DNA from: Mesorhizobium sp. AR07 | GTDB taxonomy: Bacteria > Pseudomonadota > Alphaproteobacteria > Rhizobiales > Rhizobiaceae | Direction of reading: 5' to 3' | Length of the DNA stretch: 64,000 nucleotides | Assembly: GCF_024746815.1 (NCBI RefSeq) | Contig: NZ_CP080525.1 | Span: 2,542,001 to 2,606,000 of the forward strand | In this document: positions 11,066-21,546 of the stretch, piece by piece | Position numbering within the stretch: the first letter of the stretch is position 1 | How the letters are laid out: each line of letters begins with the position of its first letter | Program-made: the position numbers and the translations under genes | Notes under the pieces: model-generated | Seen by the model: only the letters and a program-made list of their open reading frames with translations | Told to the model about the DNA's origin: nothing | The model's database searches: none

Positions 11066-11119
11066 CTCGATCCGTTAGCGCTGCCCCTTGTGTGTTTGAA
11101 ATATGCATAATGGAGGGTG

Positions 11120-12222
<1,103 letters not shown>

Positions 12223-12236
12223 CAAACACAGTTGCT

Positions 12237-12400
12237 CATCTGGCTGCTGCCATCTTCTCCCCGTGAACGGGGAGAAGGGGCTGTCGCTGCCTTGGCGCTC
12301 TTTTCCGCAATGTTGAAAATTGGCGAAAGCCTCAGCGCGGCTTCTTTCTCCCCGTTCTACGGGGAGAAATGCCCGGCAGGGCAATGAGGGGCGGCGCGAA
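12237..12400. repeat. RIME-like repeat, type B, bearing the right half of the IS target
   Basis: Two palindromes: CTTCTCCCCGTGAACGGGG... at 12253-12276 and TTTCTCCCCGTTCTACGGGG... at 12345-12369, the second followed by the TGCCCGGCAGGGCAATGAGG arm. The left end (CATCTGGCTGCTGCCATC) continues directly from the IS core, so the element sits at the edge of this unit. Confidence 0.85.
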
Positions 12401-12448
12401 CGTCTGCCCCAACGAGTACGCCACAAACTCGTCGCGCCTTCGGAAGGT

Positions 12449-13369
12449 CTATGCCACCGGCCGGCCTTCGCTGGCTTCCAGGATGGCGAACCATTGCTGG
12501 CGGTCGAGCGCGATCTCCAGCGCCTTGACCATGGCGGCCAGCCGCTCCGGCTTCATCGAGCCCAGCACCGGGACAAGCCGCGCCGGATGACGCAACAGCC
12601 AGGCGATGGCGACAGCGGCAAGATCGTCGGCACCGATCTCGGCAGCCACCGCCGCAAGCGCTGCCCGCACCCGCGCCTCTCGCCCTTCTTTGCCGGTGAA
12701 CAGCGAGCCGCCGCCGAGCGGCGACCAGATCATCGGCGCATAGGCAAGACGCTGCGCATGGTCGAGACTGCCGTCGGTCAATGCGGACGTCTTCAGCACC
12801 GACATCTCGATCTGGTTGGTGACAAGCGTGAAGGGTAGCCGCGACGCCAGCAAATGGAACTGTGACGGCGTGAAATTGGAAACGCCGACCGCCCGCACCT
12901 TGCCGGACTTGACCAGCCCGGCCAGTGCGGCCGCCGTCTCGTCGGCATCCATCAGCGGATCCGGCCGGTGCAGCAGCAGCAGGTCGAGATAATCGGTGTG
13001 GAGATTGGCGAGTGAGCGGTCGACCGAGGCGGCGATGTGAGCAGCGCTGGTGTCGTAGTGCTTCAGCCGGTTTTGCGGCCGGTTGTCCGACGCCAGCATG
13101 ATGTCGCATTTCGAGATCAGTTCGATCTCCTCGCGCTTGCCTTTCCAGCACGTCAGGCCGGCGCCGAAGGCTGCTTCCACCTCGTAATTCCCGTAAATAT
13201 CGGCATGGTCGAAACTGGTCAGGCCGAGATCGACGGCGGTGCCGATCAGCCGCGCGACCGCCTCGGCATCCGGGCGGGCGGCGCTATCGAGCAGGCGCCA
13301 GGCGCCGAAGACCAGCCGCGACAGCGACGGCCCGTTCTTGGTCAGGGCGATACGCCCGTCATGGCTCAT
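12449..13369 (-). CDS. Aldo/keto reductase (oxidoreductase YdhF-like)
   Basis: A 306-residue (beta/alpha)8 NADPH-dependent reductase starting at ATG 13369. That ATG overlaps the stop codon of the MFS gene (ATGA), which indicates translational coupling. Family motifs: FDHADIYGNYEVEAAFG with the catalytic Asp and Tyr, the Lys in ELISKCDI, HRPDPLMD with the His, VGVSNFTPSQ, and the cofactor-binding IAWLLRHPARLVPVLGSMKP. Substrate unknown. Pairing with an exporter might mean a shared detoxification role; this is inference only. Confidence 0.92.
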   Translation of the reverse strand: MSHDGRIALTKNGPSLSRLVFGAWRLLDSAARPDAEAVARLIGTAVDLGLTSFDHADIYGNYEVEAAFGAGLTCWKGKREEIELISKCDIMLASDNRPQNRLKHYDTSAAHIAASVDRSLANLHTDYLDLLLLHRPDPLMDADETAAALAGLVKSGKVRAVGVSNFTPSQFHLLASRLPFTLVTNQIEMSVLKTSALTDGSLDHAQRLAYAPMIWSPLGGGSLFTGKEGREARVRAALAAVAAEIGADDLAAVAIAWLLRHPARLVPVLGSMKPERLAAMVKALEIALDRQQWFAILEASEGRPVA

Positions 13370-14631
13370 ATCTGCACTCCATCTTCCGCGACGCCGGTGG
13401 TGACATTTCTGATCGCCACCGGCTTTGCCACCTTCGTGACGAAGACGATGAGCGCCAGCACTAGGAAACATGCGCCGACCAGATACGGCGCGCCGCCGAA
13501 CACCACGGGCGCGTTCGGCCCGGTGAACCAGGAAAAGATCGCCGTGTAGAGCAGCGGCGTGATGATCGAGGTGATCGAGAAGATCGAGGTCATCGCGCCT
13601 TGCAGTTCACCCTGCGCCGAGGGCGGCACCTTGGCGGCGGCGAGGCTCCTCAGCGGCGGATCGGCAAGCGCTTCGAGACAGCCGGCGACGATCACCGCAT
13701 AGACCATCCAGCCTTGCGACGCGAAGGCATAGCCGAAGGCGCTGAGCGCCGTGAAGGCGAGGCCGATCACCGCTGTCTTCCACTCGCCAAGCCTGGGGAT
13801 CACACGCGGCAGCACCGTCGCCATGACTATGGCGCCGCACAAGCCGAAGGCGCCGAGCGAGAAGCCGATCTGCTGCTCGCTCCAGCCATAGCGGTAACTG
13901 GAGACGAACGACCACACCGCCGGATACATCATGTGCCCGAGCGTCATCAGGAAGAAGACAAGCCCGATCCAGCCGATGCCCTTGTATTGGCGCATCTGGA
14001 GGAGCGTGCCAACGGGGTTCGCGCGTTTCCACTCGAAGCGGCGGCGGTGCTTGTCATCAAGCGTTTCCGGCAGCAGAAACAGCGCGATCAGGAAGTTCAC
14101 GAAAGCCAGCCCGGCAGCGAAAAAGAACGGCACGCGCGGCCCGAACGTACCGAGCAGCCCGCCCAGAACCGGCCCGATGACGAAGCCGACGCCAAAAGCG
14201 ATGCCGAGCAGGCCGAAATTCTTGGCCCGGTTCTCATCGTTCGAGATGTCGGCGATGAACGCGGATGTCGTCGAATAGCTGGCGCCCGAAATGCCGGCCA
14301 GCACGCGCCCGATGAACAGCATCGGGTAAGACCAGGCAACGGCACAGATCAGATTGTCGATGGAAAAGGTCAGCACCGAGGCGAGCAGGATCGGCCGTCG
14401 TCCGAACCGGTCGCTCAGACCACCCATGATGGGCGCGAAGAAGAACTGCATCGCCGCATAGACGAAGAACAGCCAGCCACCCTCGATCGCTGCTCCGCTG
14501 ATGCTGACGCCGGTCAACTCCCTGAGATAGGCCGGCAGCACGGGCATGATCATGCCAAAGCCGATGATATCGAGCAGCAGCGTTGTGAAGACGAGCGCAA
14601 GGCCCCGTCTGGCGGTTTTGGGGTCGATCAT
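13366..14631 (-). CDS. MFS transporter, TetA-like (DHA1) drug/H+ antiporter
   Basis: A 421-residue inner-membrane protein with about 12 hydrophobic segments. The opening LVFTTLLLDIIGFGMIMPVLP with an Asp in helix 1, the motif A loop GGLSDRFGRRPILL between helices 2 and 3, and motif C-like GIAFGVGFVIGPVLGGLLG in helix 5 match the TetA(A/C) group of tetracycline/H+ antiporters. The actual substrate is not known; chromosomal homologues in rhizobia are common. It is the first gene of a coupled pair with the aldo/keto reductase. Confidence 0.9.
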   Translation of the reverse strand: MIDPKTARRGLALVFTTLLLDIIGFGMIMPVLPAYLRELTGVSISGAAIEGGWLFFVYAAMQFFFAPIMGGLSDRFGRRPILLASVLTFSIDNLICAVAWSYPMLFIGRVLAGISGASYSTTSAFIADISNDENRAKNFGLLGIAFGVGFVIGPVLGGLLGTFGPRVPFFFAAGLAFVNFLIALFLLPETLDDKHRRRFEWKRANPVGTLLQMRQYKGIGWIGLVFFLMTLGHMMYPAVWSFVSSYRYGWSEQQIGFSLGAFGLCGAIVMATVLPRVIPRLGEWKTAVIGLAFTALSAFGYAFASQGWMVYAVIVAGCLEALADPPLRSLAAAKVPPSAQGELQGAMTSIFSITSIITPLLYTAIFSWFTGPNAPVVFGGAPYLVGACFLVLALIVFVTKVAKPVAIRNVTTGVAEDGVQI

Positions 14632-14742
14632 GATGGGTCAAGCTCCTCTGCTCGCCCTGGGGCGCAGGCGGACGCACCTTATAGGCGAGCCCGCTGCCAG
14701 GAACAATGCGGGAACAGGCAAGAGTTTTTCATCCTGACATCC

Positions 14743-14766
14743 CCTGACGGCGCCTTCGCCGTCAGG
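14743..14766 (-). terminator. Hairpin behind the metallopeptidase gene
   Basis: A perfect 10-bp stem CCTGACGGCG / CGCCGTCAGG with a CCTT loop, 22 bp behind the stop codon. No T-run follows on either strand, so its terminator strength is uncertain. Confidence 0.45.
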
Positions 14767-14787
14767 TCAGTGTCCGGAAACCAGTGT

Positions 14788-15714
14788 TCAGAGTGGGCCG
14801 CTCAGCGTGTTGCAATCCGAAAGCTTGCCGCTCTTGTAGCCGCGCGTCAGCCAGGTCTGCCGCTGCTGCGAGGTGCCGTGGTTGAAGCTTTCCGGCACGA
14901 CATAGCCCTGCATCTTCTTCTGCAGCGTGTCGTCGCCGATCTGCTTGGCCGCGTTCAGCGCGCTTTCGAAGTCGCCCTGCTCCAATATGCCTTTCTGCGC
15001 GGTGTAGTGCGCCCAGACACCCGCGAAACAGTCGGCCTGAAGCTCGATGCGCACCGACAACTGGTTGGCATCGGCTTCGCTCATGCCTTGCCGCATCTGG
15101 TTGAACTTGGACATGATGCCGGTCAGGTTCTGCACATGGTGGCCGACCTCATGCGCGATCACATAGGCGCGGGCGAATTCGCCCGAGGCGCCGAACTGCT
15201 GGTCCAATTGCTGGAAGAAGGTCATGTCGAGATAGACCTTGTGGTCGCCGGGACAATAGAACGGCCCGGCCGACGACGAGGCCGAGCCGCAGGCCGAGCG
15301 GATCTGGCCGCTGAACAGCACCAGCTTCGGATTCTCATAGGTCAACCCTTGAGACTTGAAGATGCCGGTCCAGGTGTCTTCGGTCTCGGCCAGCACGGTG
15401 GCGACGAACTGCTTCATCTCGTCATTGGCGGGCGTTCCCGCGCCGCTGTCCTGGCCGCCGCTGTTGTCTGATATCTGGCCGCCGCCCCCCGGCAGCAGTC
15501 CGCCATCACCCCCGCCCAGGATCTGCGACGGATCGAAGCCGAAATACCATCCGGCAAGCACCACCAGTATGACCAGGAAGATGCTGCCGCCGCCGCCGGC
15601 GCGGCCGCCGATCGGGATGCGGAACTGGCCGGGGCTGCCGCCGCCGAGCCCGCCGCCGCTGTCGCTGCGGTCGTCCTCGATATTGTCACTCTGACGACGG
15701 CCTCTCCAGAGCAT
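14788..15714 (-). CDS. Neutral zinc metallopeptidase (YpfJ family)
   Basis: 308 residues, start ATG 15714 behind GAGGAG. The short cytoplasmic N-terminus is Gly-rich, one membrane segment follows (SIFLVILVVLAGWYFGF, about residues 44-60), then a Gly/Pro-rich linker and a periplasmic peptidase domain. The zinc site HEVGHH is at about 193-198 and the downstream Glu is in RIELQADCFAGVWA. The family (putative neutral zinc metallopeptidase, DUF/PF04228) is widespread in Proteobacteria, without a firmly known substrate. Confidence 0.93.
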   Translation of the reverse strand: MLWRGRRQSDNIEDDRSDSGGGLGGGSPGQFRIPIGGRAGGGGSIFLVILVVLAGWYFGFDPSQILGGGDGGLLPGGGGQISDNSGGQDSGAGTPANDEMKQFVATVLAETEDTWTGIFKSQGLTYENPKLVLFSGQIRSACGSASSSAGPFYCPGDHKVYLDMTFFQQLDQQFGASGEFARAYVIAHEVGHHVQNLTGIMSKFNQMRQGMSEADANQLSVRIELQADCFAGVWAHYTAQKGILEQGDFESALNAAKQIGDDTLQKKMQGYVVPESFNHGTSQQRQTWLTRGYKSGKLSDCNTLSGPL

Positions 15715-15908
15715 GGCAACTCCTCGTGCTGCGAACTTCCCAATTGTTCCGGCAAGGCCGGCTCAACCCAACAAACAATTATCGCAATGGTTGCGCCAAG
15801 TCACAGCATTTTTCGCGACCCGGACAGTACCGGCATGGCGGCTTGACTGCTCTGGCCGAGACCAGGGAAGGCCTGTAGCATCGCCGCAAACGGAGGGGTG
15901 AGCGAGGC

Positions 15909-17977
15909 TTGAAGACGATCGGTGAATTCCTGTCGCTGCCCGCGGCACTGCTCTGCCTTGGTCTGACAAGTGCCGGCGCGGTGACACTCGATTCCAGTGT
16001 CGCAGTCACCGATCCCGCCACCTTGCAGGCGCTGGAGCGTGGCGGTCTGTCGATCAGCCGCCTGCTAGGCCCGGCACTCGGCCTCACCCGCGAGGTCGAT
16101 AATCGCGGCCTGTTTTCAGTGCCGGCGCTGGCGACGGTGCGCGACATCGTCAAGCTTGAGATCGCCGACGAGCCGAAGACCAGCCCAGACCCCTATGTCG
16201 CGGCCATGGCGAAATCGAACGACACCAGCCAGAAATTCAATCCGAAATACATCGACGACGACGGCTCGACACTCGACCTGACCGGCGTCGTCAACCGCAT
16301 GGACCGGGGCTATCTCGGCCATACCGAGTGCGGCGAGATTCGGCTGATCTACCGTTTCCACTATTCGGTCGCGGAAAAGCCGGCGAAAGGGAAGGCAGGC
16401 CAGCGCATCTCCTCGCGCCTGCCGCTGACCATGAGCCTGGTGTTCAACGCCAAGCCCACGCAGGCGCAGGCCCGCGCCTCGAAGGACCTGCCGCGCGCCA
16501 CGGATGTGTCCTGCTCGGACGTCGCCAATCGCTGGCTTGCCGCCGGGCAGAAGGATCTGTCGCCTGAACAGCTGGCCGCCTGGCTGCGCTCCGACGAAGG
16601 GCCGCTGTCCGGCGCCATGCTGAATTCGTCGCAGATCATGCGGCTCGAACTCAACATGCAGGTGCTCAGGCTATCAGCCTCGACGCGGCGCGATTTCGGC
16701 GGCCATGCCGAATATCTGCTGAAGATCTTCAAATGGGATCCGGCCAGCTCGAGCTTCTATGAAGCCAAGATGGAGAACCAGATCGACCGAGCGACCGTGC
16801 TGGCCGACAAGCCATCCTTCGCCAAATGGCTGCTCACCGACCGCAACATCTATGACCTCGACCATGGCCGGCTGGTCATCGACGAGAAATTCCTGGCCAG
16901 GAGCGCCGTCTCCGTCGCGCCCGGCGGGCTGAGCCGGTCGCAGAACAACATCGCCTATGGCCTGGTCGACGACGCCGATATCGACAAGGCGCTCAAGGAC
17001 TATGTCGTCAGGGGCAACACGCTCACGACCATCAAGTCGGTGGCCGGCTTCGAGCTGCGCCTCAACGAGATGACCTGCACCGGCTGCCACCAGACGCATG
17101 GCATCGCTGGCTTCCACTACACCGGCGCCGACCCTGCCCGCGAGTCGCGGCGCAACGCGGTCTTCGTGCCGGGCTCGGCCGTGTTCTTCGCCGACCTGCC
17201 GCGCCGCCGCGCCATCGTCGAGCAATTCGCCGCCGGCGGCCACCCGGATTTTACGCGCGGCTTCGCCGCCCGCCCCGACCGGAAATATGCCGAGGCGCTG
17301 AAGGGCACCGACCTCTACAATGGCTGGGGCTCGATCTGCTATCGCGGCGAGGATTTAAGCTTCAAGGACTGGAGTTGCGGCGAAGGCCTGCGCTGCGCCG
17401 GCGTCCACGAAAGCGCCATCCATCCGGGCTTCGGCACCTGCGTCAGCGAAGCCGGCACGGCGGTCGGCGACCCCGTCGAGTTCGGCGAGATAAAAATGTC
17501 GACATGGGGCAACGACCAGTATTGCCGCCTGTCGCCGGCGACCGCCAAGGCATGCGCCATCGATCCGGCGCGGGACAAAAAGCCGGTGGTGAAACTCGCC
17601 GGCTATGGCGCCGCGCGCCAGCGTTACGACAATCCGCAGCAGAAGACCGGTGGCTTTCCAGGCGGCATGCTGCGCAAGGCGAGCTGCGACAAGCTGCCAG
17701 ACGAGGCGACGTGCGGGCGGCTCGCCAAGACGGGCTTCAACGATTGCATTGCGTCGGGCAAGGACCACAAATTCTGCACCAAGGAATTCACCAAGACCGC
17801 CGGCCTGCGCGCCTGCGACAAGGCGCATCCCTGCCGCGAGGCTACATCTGCACCGCCGGCTACGATGATCTGCCGCAGGCCAAGCCTGGCGAGGGCACCT
17901 GCATCCCGCCCTATTTCATCTTCCAGTTCCGCGTCGACGGCCACCCACGCAGCTGGGTCCAGGATGTCAGGGAGTGA
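15909..17977 (+). pseudogene. Exported protein with a heme c motif, frameshifted near its 3' end
   Basis: The start is TTG at 15909, ten bases behind GGAGGGG. A signal peptide (LSLPAALLCLGLTSAGA) is followed by a large unrecognised periplasmic domain and one CxxCH heme-attachment motif (TCTGCHQTHG, about residue 395). A Cys-rich C-terminal third follows (GSICYRG, DWSCGEGLRCAG, QYCRLSP, DKLPDEATCG, NDCIASGK). After ACDKAHPCR the frame fails near 17838-17842. The -1 frame continues YICTAGYDDLPQAKPGEGTC, keeping the Cys pattern, to a stop at 17975-17977. A one-base deletion is the simplest cause. As sequenced, translation runs out of frame to 18128. Function unknown. Confidence 0.72.
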
Positions 17978-18000
17978 GAGACCGGTTTGCCGGAGGCAAA

Positions 18001-18025
18001 TTGAAAGGTCCAGTGGACCTTTCAA
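18001..18025. terminator. Strong hairpin behind the frameshifted gene
   Basis: TTGAAAGGTCC and GGACCTTTCAA form a perfect 11-bp stem with an AGT loop, 23 bp after the restored-frame stop codon at 17977. No T-run follows. It could be a terminator or a solitary palindromic repeat. Confidence 0.5.
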
Positions 18026-18148
18026 AGGGCTCGAACGCCCGGAGCCAGTGCGGATGGCCAAGCGATACCACCGCAACAAAGACGCCGTGACCACGTTTCA
18101 TCAAACGGCCTTCGCCTACAGCCGCTGACGTCAGCCTAACAGGCGCCG

Positions 18149-18337
18149 TTATTCTTTCTGCTTGGCGCCAGCGCTCTTTCCGTCGGAGCTTTTCGAGCGC
18201 TCCTCGAAACGCGCGGCGCCCTTCTTCAACGGATGCCCGGTCTCGGCCTCGGTCTTGCGCTCGTCCTTCGCCGCCGCCTGTTTCAGTCCCTTGGCCGCCT
18301 GCTTGCCCTTTGCGGTCGGTGCCTGTTCAACGCCCAT
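18149..18337 (-). CDS. Small basic hypothetical protein
   Basis: 62 residues, start ATG 18337 with an excellent GGGAGGAA ribosome-binding site. The sequence is rich in Lys, Ala, Glu and Gln (KGKQAAKGLKQAAAKDERK), with no hydrophobic segment, and is likely disordered or helical. The good start signal and GC-rich codon use suggest a real gene. No family recognised. Confidence 0.6.
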   Translation of the reverse strand: MGVEQAPTAKGKQAAKGLKQAAAKDERKTEAETGHPLKKGAARFEERSKSSDGKSAGAKQKE

Positions 18338-18442
18338 CACTTCCTCCCTTGGCGCGACAATCGCGCGATGTCAGGAGCAACGTGCATAACGCATAGCGGT
18401 TCCGGCGGCTTCGTCGTTCGGGAGACTCGGCGTTGACGTGGC

Positions 18443-18934
18443 TCAGCGCGTGGCAGTCATTGCCTTGCGGAACGCTTCCAGCGTTTCGGCGCTGACATGG
18501 TGCTCGATGCCTTCGGCATCGATGCGCGCCGTCTCGGCACTGACGCCGAGCGAGCGCAAAAAGGCTTCCACCGTCTGGTGGCGGATGCGGCTCTCCTCCG
18601 CGACCTTGCGGCCGGCATCGGTCAGGAACACGCCGCGATAGGGTTTTCTCGACACCAGCCCGTCGGCGCATAGCCTGGTCAGCATCTTGGCCACCGTCGG
18701 CTGGGCGACGCCCAGGCGTGCCGCGATATCGACCTGGCGCGCCTCGTTGCCATCCTCGATCAGGTCGGCGATCAGCTCGACATAGTCCTCGACCAGCGCG
18801 CTGCGGCGCGCTTCGCGCGTCTGCCTGAACCCTTCCGAATGAACGTCGGCGTCAGGCAGCGGCTTTTCGCGCGGGACCGGTCTGTTCTTCAGCGCCAATG
18901 CGCGCTCCTCCTGGGAGTTTGGCCGTCCATGCAT
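18443..18934 (-). CDS. mntR: Manganese-responsive regulator MntR (DtxR family)
   Basis: A 163-residue DtxR/MntR-type metalloregulator. An N-terminal extension (about 45 residues) precedes the winged helix ([39 protein letters not shown]). The metal-binding and dimerisation helices contain [19 protein letters not shown] and [17 protein letters not shown], with the Glu/His ligands of the family. It is divergent from mntH, the expected target: under manganese sufficiency the protein would repress uptake. A GCTATA half-site lies at its own start (about 18934-18940), compatible with autoregulation. Confidence 0.93.
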   Translation of the reverse strand: MHGRPNSQEERALALKNRPVPREKPLPDADVHSEGFRQTREARRSALVEDYVELIADLIEDGNEARQVDIAARLGVAQPTVAKMLTRLCADGLVSRKPYRGVFLTDAGRKVAEESRIRHQTVEAFLRSLGVSAETARIDAEGIEHHVSAETLEAFRKAMTATR

Positions 18935-18984
18935 TTATAGCACGGGCTCTGATTCTTCAGGCCGTTTATTTGCATTCCACCGGA

Positions 18985-19015
18985 GGTGCAACCGGCGTTT
19001 CCGGTTGCGCCTTTT
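18985..19015 (+). terminator. Intrinsic-terminator-like hairpin in the mntR-mntH intergenic region
   Basis: GGTGCAACCGG (18985-18995) pairs with CCGGTTGCGCC (19001-19011) over 11 bp with one wobble and a CGTTT loop, followed by TTTT. It lies between two divergent genes, where no upstream plus-strand gene needs terminating, so it may insulate mntH or attenuate a longer transcript. Confidence 0.5.
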
Positions 19016-19055
19016 GCGCATTGACCAGGAGTCGAATAAAAAGCACCGACAATGA

Positions 19056-19078
19056 AATATAGCATATTGCATAATGTT
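19056..19078 (+). promoter_or_regulatory. MntR-like operator before mntH
   Basis: AATATAGC (19056-19063) and GCATAATGTT (19069-19078) form an imperfect dyad resembling the enterobacterial MntR site (AACATAGC, spacer, GCTATGTT). It is about 56 bp before the mntH start, where it would overlap the promoter. Confidence 0.5.
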
Positions 19079-19133
19079 GAGCCATGGCATAGCTTAAGGC
19101 AACATCGACACGTCTCGCGGAAAGCCCTCCCTC

Positions 19134-20498
19134 ATGTCCGAAGCCGAAGCCACAGCTGCCCGTTCCTCATGGCGGTTCGCCAGGCCCGAGGACGACGACC
19201 AGCCCAGCCTGCGCGAAGTCAATTCGTCCATAGCCGTGCCGAGCTCGGGTGTTTGGTTCCGCCGCCTGTTCGCGTTCATGGGCCCCGGCTACATGGTCTC
19301 GGTCGGCTATATGGACCCCGGCAACTGGGCGACCGACCTCGCCGGCGGCGCCCAGTTCGGCTACACGCTGCTGTTCGTCATCATGCTGTCCAACCTGATG
19401 GCGATACTGCTGCAGGCGTTGTCCGCCCGCCTTGGCATCGCCACCGGCCGCGACCTCGCCCAGGCCTGTCGCGCCTATTATCCGCGCCCGGTCAATTTCA
19501 TGCTGTGGATCGCCTGCGAACTGGCCATCATCGCTTGCGACCTGGCCGAGGTCATCGGCACGGCGATCGCGCTGCAACTTCTGTTCGGCATTCCGCTGGT
19601 CGGCGGCGCCATATTGACGGCGCTCGACGCCTTCCTCGTGCTTCTCCTGATGAACAAGGGTTTTCGCTATCTCGAAGCCTTCGTCATCGCGCTTTTGATC
19701 ATCATCTTCAGCTGTTTCGCGATCCAGATCTTTGTCGCCGCCCCGCCGGCCGGCTCGATCCTGCACGCCATGTTCGTGCCGTCATCGCAGATCGTCACCA
19801 ACCCGGCGATGCTCTACATCGCCATCGGCATCATCGGCGCCACCGTGATGCCGCACAATCTCTATCTGCACTCCTCGATCGTCCAGACCCGCGCCTATGA
19901 ACGCACCGACAAGGGCAAGCGCGACGCCATCAAATGGGCAACGACGGACTCGACCATTGCGCTGATGCTGGCGCTGTTCGTCAACGCCTCGATCCTGATC
20001 GTGTCGGCGGTCGCCTTCCACAACACCGGCCACCAGGATGTCGCCGAAATCGGCCAGGCCTTCGAGCTGCTGTCGCCGCTGCTGGGCTTGAGCATCGCCT
20101 CGATCCTGTTCGCCGTGGCGCTGCTGGCTTCCGGCCTGAACTCGACAGTGACGGCGACACTGGCCGGCCAGATCGTCATGGAAGGTTTCCTGCGCCTGCG
20201 CATTCCGAATTGGGCGCGACGCCTGCTGACGCGTGGCCTCGCCATCATCCCGGTGGTGGTCGTCACCGCGCTCTACGGCGAAAAGGGCACCGGCCAGCTG
20301 CTGGTTTTCAGCCAGGTGATCCTGTCGATGCAGCTGCCCTTCGCGGTCATCCCGCTGGTGCAGTTCGTCTCCGACAAAGAGAAGATGGGCAATTTCGCCA
20401 TTCCACGCGGCGTCGCCGCGCTGGCCTGGATGGTCGCCGCCATCATCCTGGTGCTCAACTTCAAGCTGCTCTACGACACCATGTTCGGGATCGGCTGA
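19134..20498 (+). CDS. mntH: NRAMP-family Mn2+/H+ symporter MntH
   Basis: A 454-residue inner-membrane transporter with about 11 hydrophobic helices. The substrate-binding motif DPGN in helix 1 ([20 protein letters not shown]) and the helix 6 motif MPHN ([14 protein letters not shown]) mark NRAMP manganese transporters. A hydrophilic N-terminal tail of about 45 residues precedes helix 1. It takes up Mn2+ (and Fe2+) with protons. Divergence from mntR supports the substrate. Confidence 0.95.
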   Translation: MSEAEATAARSSWRFARPEDDDQPSLREVNSSIAVPSSGVWFRRLFAFMGPGYMVSVGYMDPGNWATDLAGGAQFGYTLLFVIMLSNLMAILLQALSARLGIATGRDLAQACRAYYPRPVNFMLWIACELAIIACDLAEVIGTAIALQLLFGIPLVGGAILTALDAFLVLLLMNKGFRYLEAFVIALLIIIFSCFAIQIFVAAPPAGSILHAMFVPSSQIVTNPAMLYIAIGIIGATVMPHNLYLHSSIVQTRAYERTDKGKRDAIKWATTDSTIALMLALFVNASILIVSAVAFHNTGHQDVAEIGQAFELLSPLLGLSIASILFAVALLASGLNSTVTATLAGQIVMEGFLRLRIPNWARRLLTRGLAIIPVVVVTALYGEKGTGQLLVFSQVILSMQLPFAVIPLVQFVSDKEKMGNFAIPRGVAALAWMVAAIILVLNFKLLYDTMFGIG

Positions 20499-20584
20499 TC
20501 TGGCTTACCGAGAAATCGAGGGCCTTGCGGGAGGAGGAGGAAACCCGCGACAAATCGGCAATCCGCGCTATCTTCTCCCGCGTC

Positions 20585-21427
20585 ATGACCAGGATCGAAG
20601 ACATCAGGAAATTCTACGCGCGGCTGATGGCCGCCAATGTCGCCTCGCCCGATCCGCGCCTGGAGGCGGTTTTCGCCGAGGTGCCGCGCGAGGCCTTTCT
20701 CGGTCCCGGACCGTGGACGATCATCGCCGGCAGCGGCAAGATCACGACGCCGAGCGCCGATCCGGCGCACATCTATCAGAACGTGCTGGTGGCGCTCGAC
20801 GCCGACAAGGGCATCAACAATGGCGAGCCGTTCCTGCACGCCATGTGGATCGGAAAGGTTGCACCGAAACCCGGCGAGGCCGTTTGCCACATCGGCGCCG
20901 GTACCGGCTACTACACGGCAGTGCTGGCCAGGCTGGTTTCATCAGGCGGCACCGTCACCGCTTACGAACTCGACAGCAGCCTGGCCGTGCAGGCGCGACA
21001 AAACCTCGAAGCCTATGGCAATGTGACCGTTGTCCATGGCGATGCCGTGACGACGCCCTTGCCGCCATCCGACATCATTTATGTCAATGCCGGCGTGGTC
21101 GCCCCGCCGGCCGGATGGCTGAAGGCGATGCGGCCGCGCGGTCGCATGATCTTTCCCTGGCGCCCGGCCGAGCGCGTCCCGCTGGCGGTGATGGTGACCC
21201 GGACCGAACAAGGCTTCGCCTGCGATCCATTCATGCGCTCGTGGTTCATTCCCTGTGTCGGTGCCTCGGTTGCAGACCCTGCGGCAAAGATCCCGACGCG
21301 CAACCAAGCCGCGCGCAGCCGCTCGATCTGGCTGACACAGGACAAGGCGCCGGACCGCACCGCCACCGCCATCTTCGGCGGTGTCTGGTTCTCGTCGCGC
21401 AGTCTCGATGCCAAGCCTCGCAACTGA
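20585..21427 (+). CDS. Class I SAM-dependent methyltransferase, PCMT-like
   Basis: Read from ATG 20585, 280 residues. It resembles protein-L-isoaspartate O-methyltransferase. The N-terminal helical part is VFAEVPREAFLGPGPW, the SAM-binding loop is CHIGAGTGYYTAVLARLV, then VTAYELDSSLA and VHGDAVTTPLPP. The C-terminus is longer than in enzymes of the Pcm type. Pcm acts on damaged Asp residues; whether this paralogue does is unclear. Purine-rich GGAGGAGGAGG upstream (about 20530) is too distant to be its ribosome-binding site, so an earlier non-ATG start is possible. Confidence 0.75.
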   Translation: MTRIEDIRKFYARLMAANVASPDPRLEAVFAEVPREAFLGPGPWTIIAGSGKITTPSADPAHIYQNVLVALDADKGINNGEPFLHAMWIGKVAPKPGEAVCHIGAGTGYYTAVLARLVSSGGTVTAYELDSSLAVQARQNLEAYGNVTVVHGDAVTTPLPPSDIIYVNAGVVAPPAGWLKAMRPRGRMIFPWRPAERVPLAVMVTRTEQGFACDPFMRSWFIPCVGASVADPAAKIPTRNQAARSRSIWLTQDKAPDRTATAIFGGVWFSSRSLDAKPRN

Positions 21428-21546
21428 CGCATCGACGGCGGGCTTGCCAGCGAAATTTCGCATGCGGTGTCGGACGGGCGACCGGTCGCCCGTCCTTGGG
21501 CTGAAGTCCGGCCACGACGGTGTGGATTGAAAAACGGGAGCATAAA

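Noticed and set aside
12723..13151. Minus-strand frame inside the aldo/keto reductase region, alternative to that gene
   Set aside because: The in-frame reductase has complete family motifs and a coupled start; the alternative reading is Arg/Ala-rich noise.
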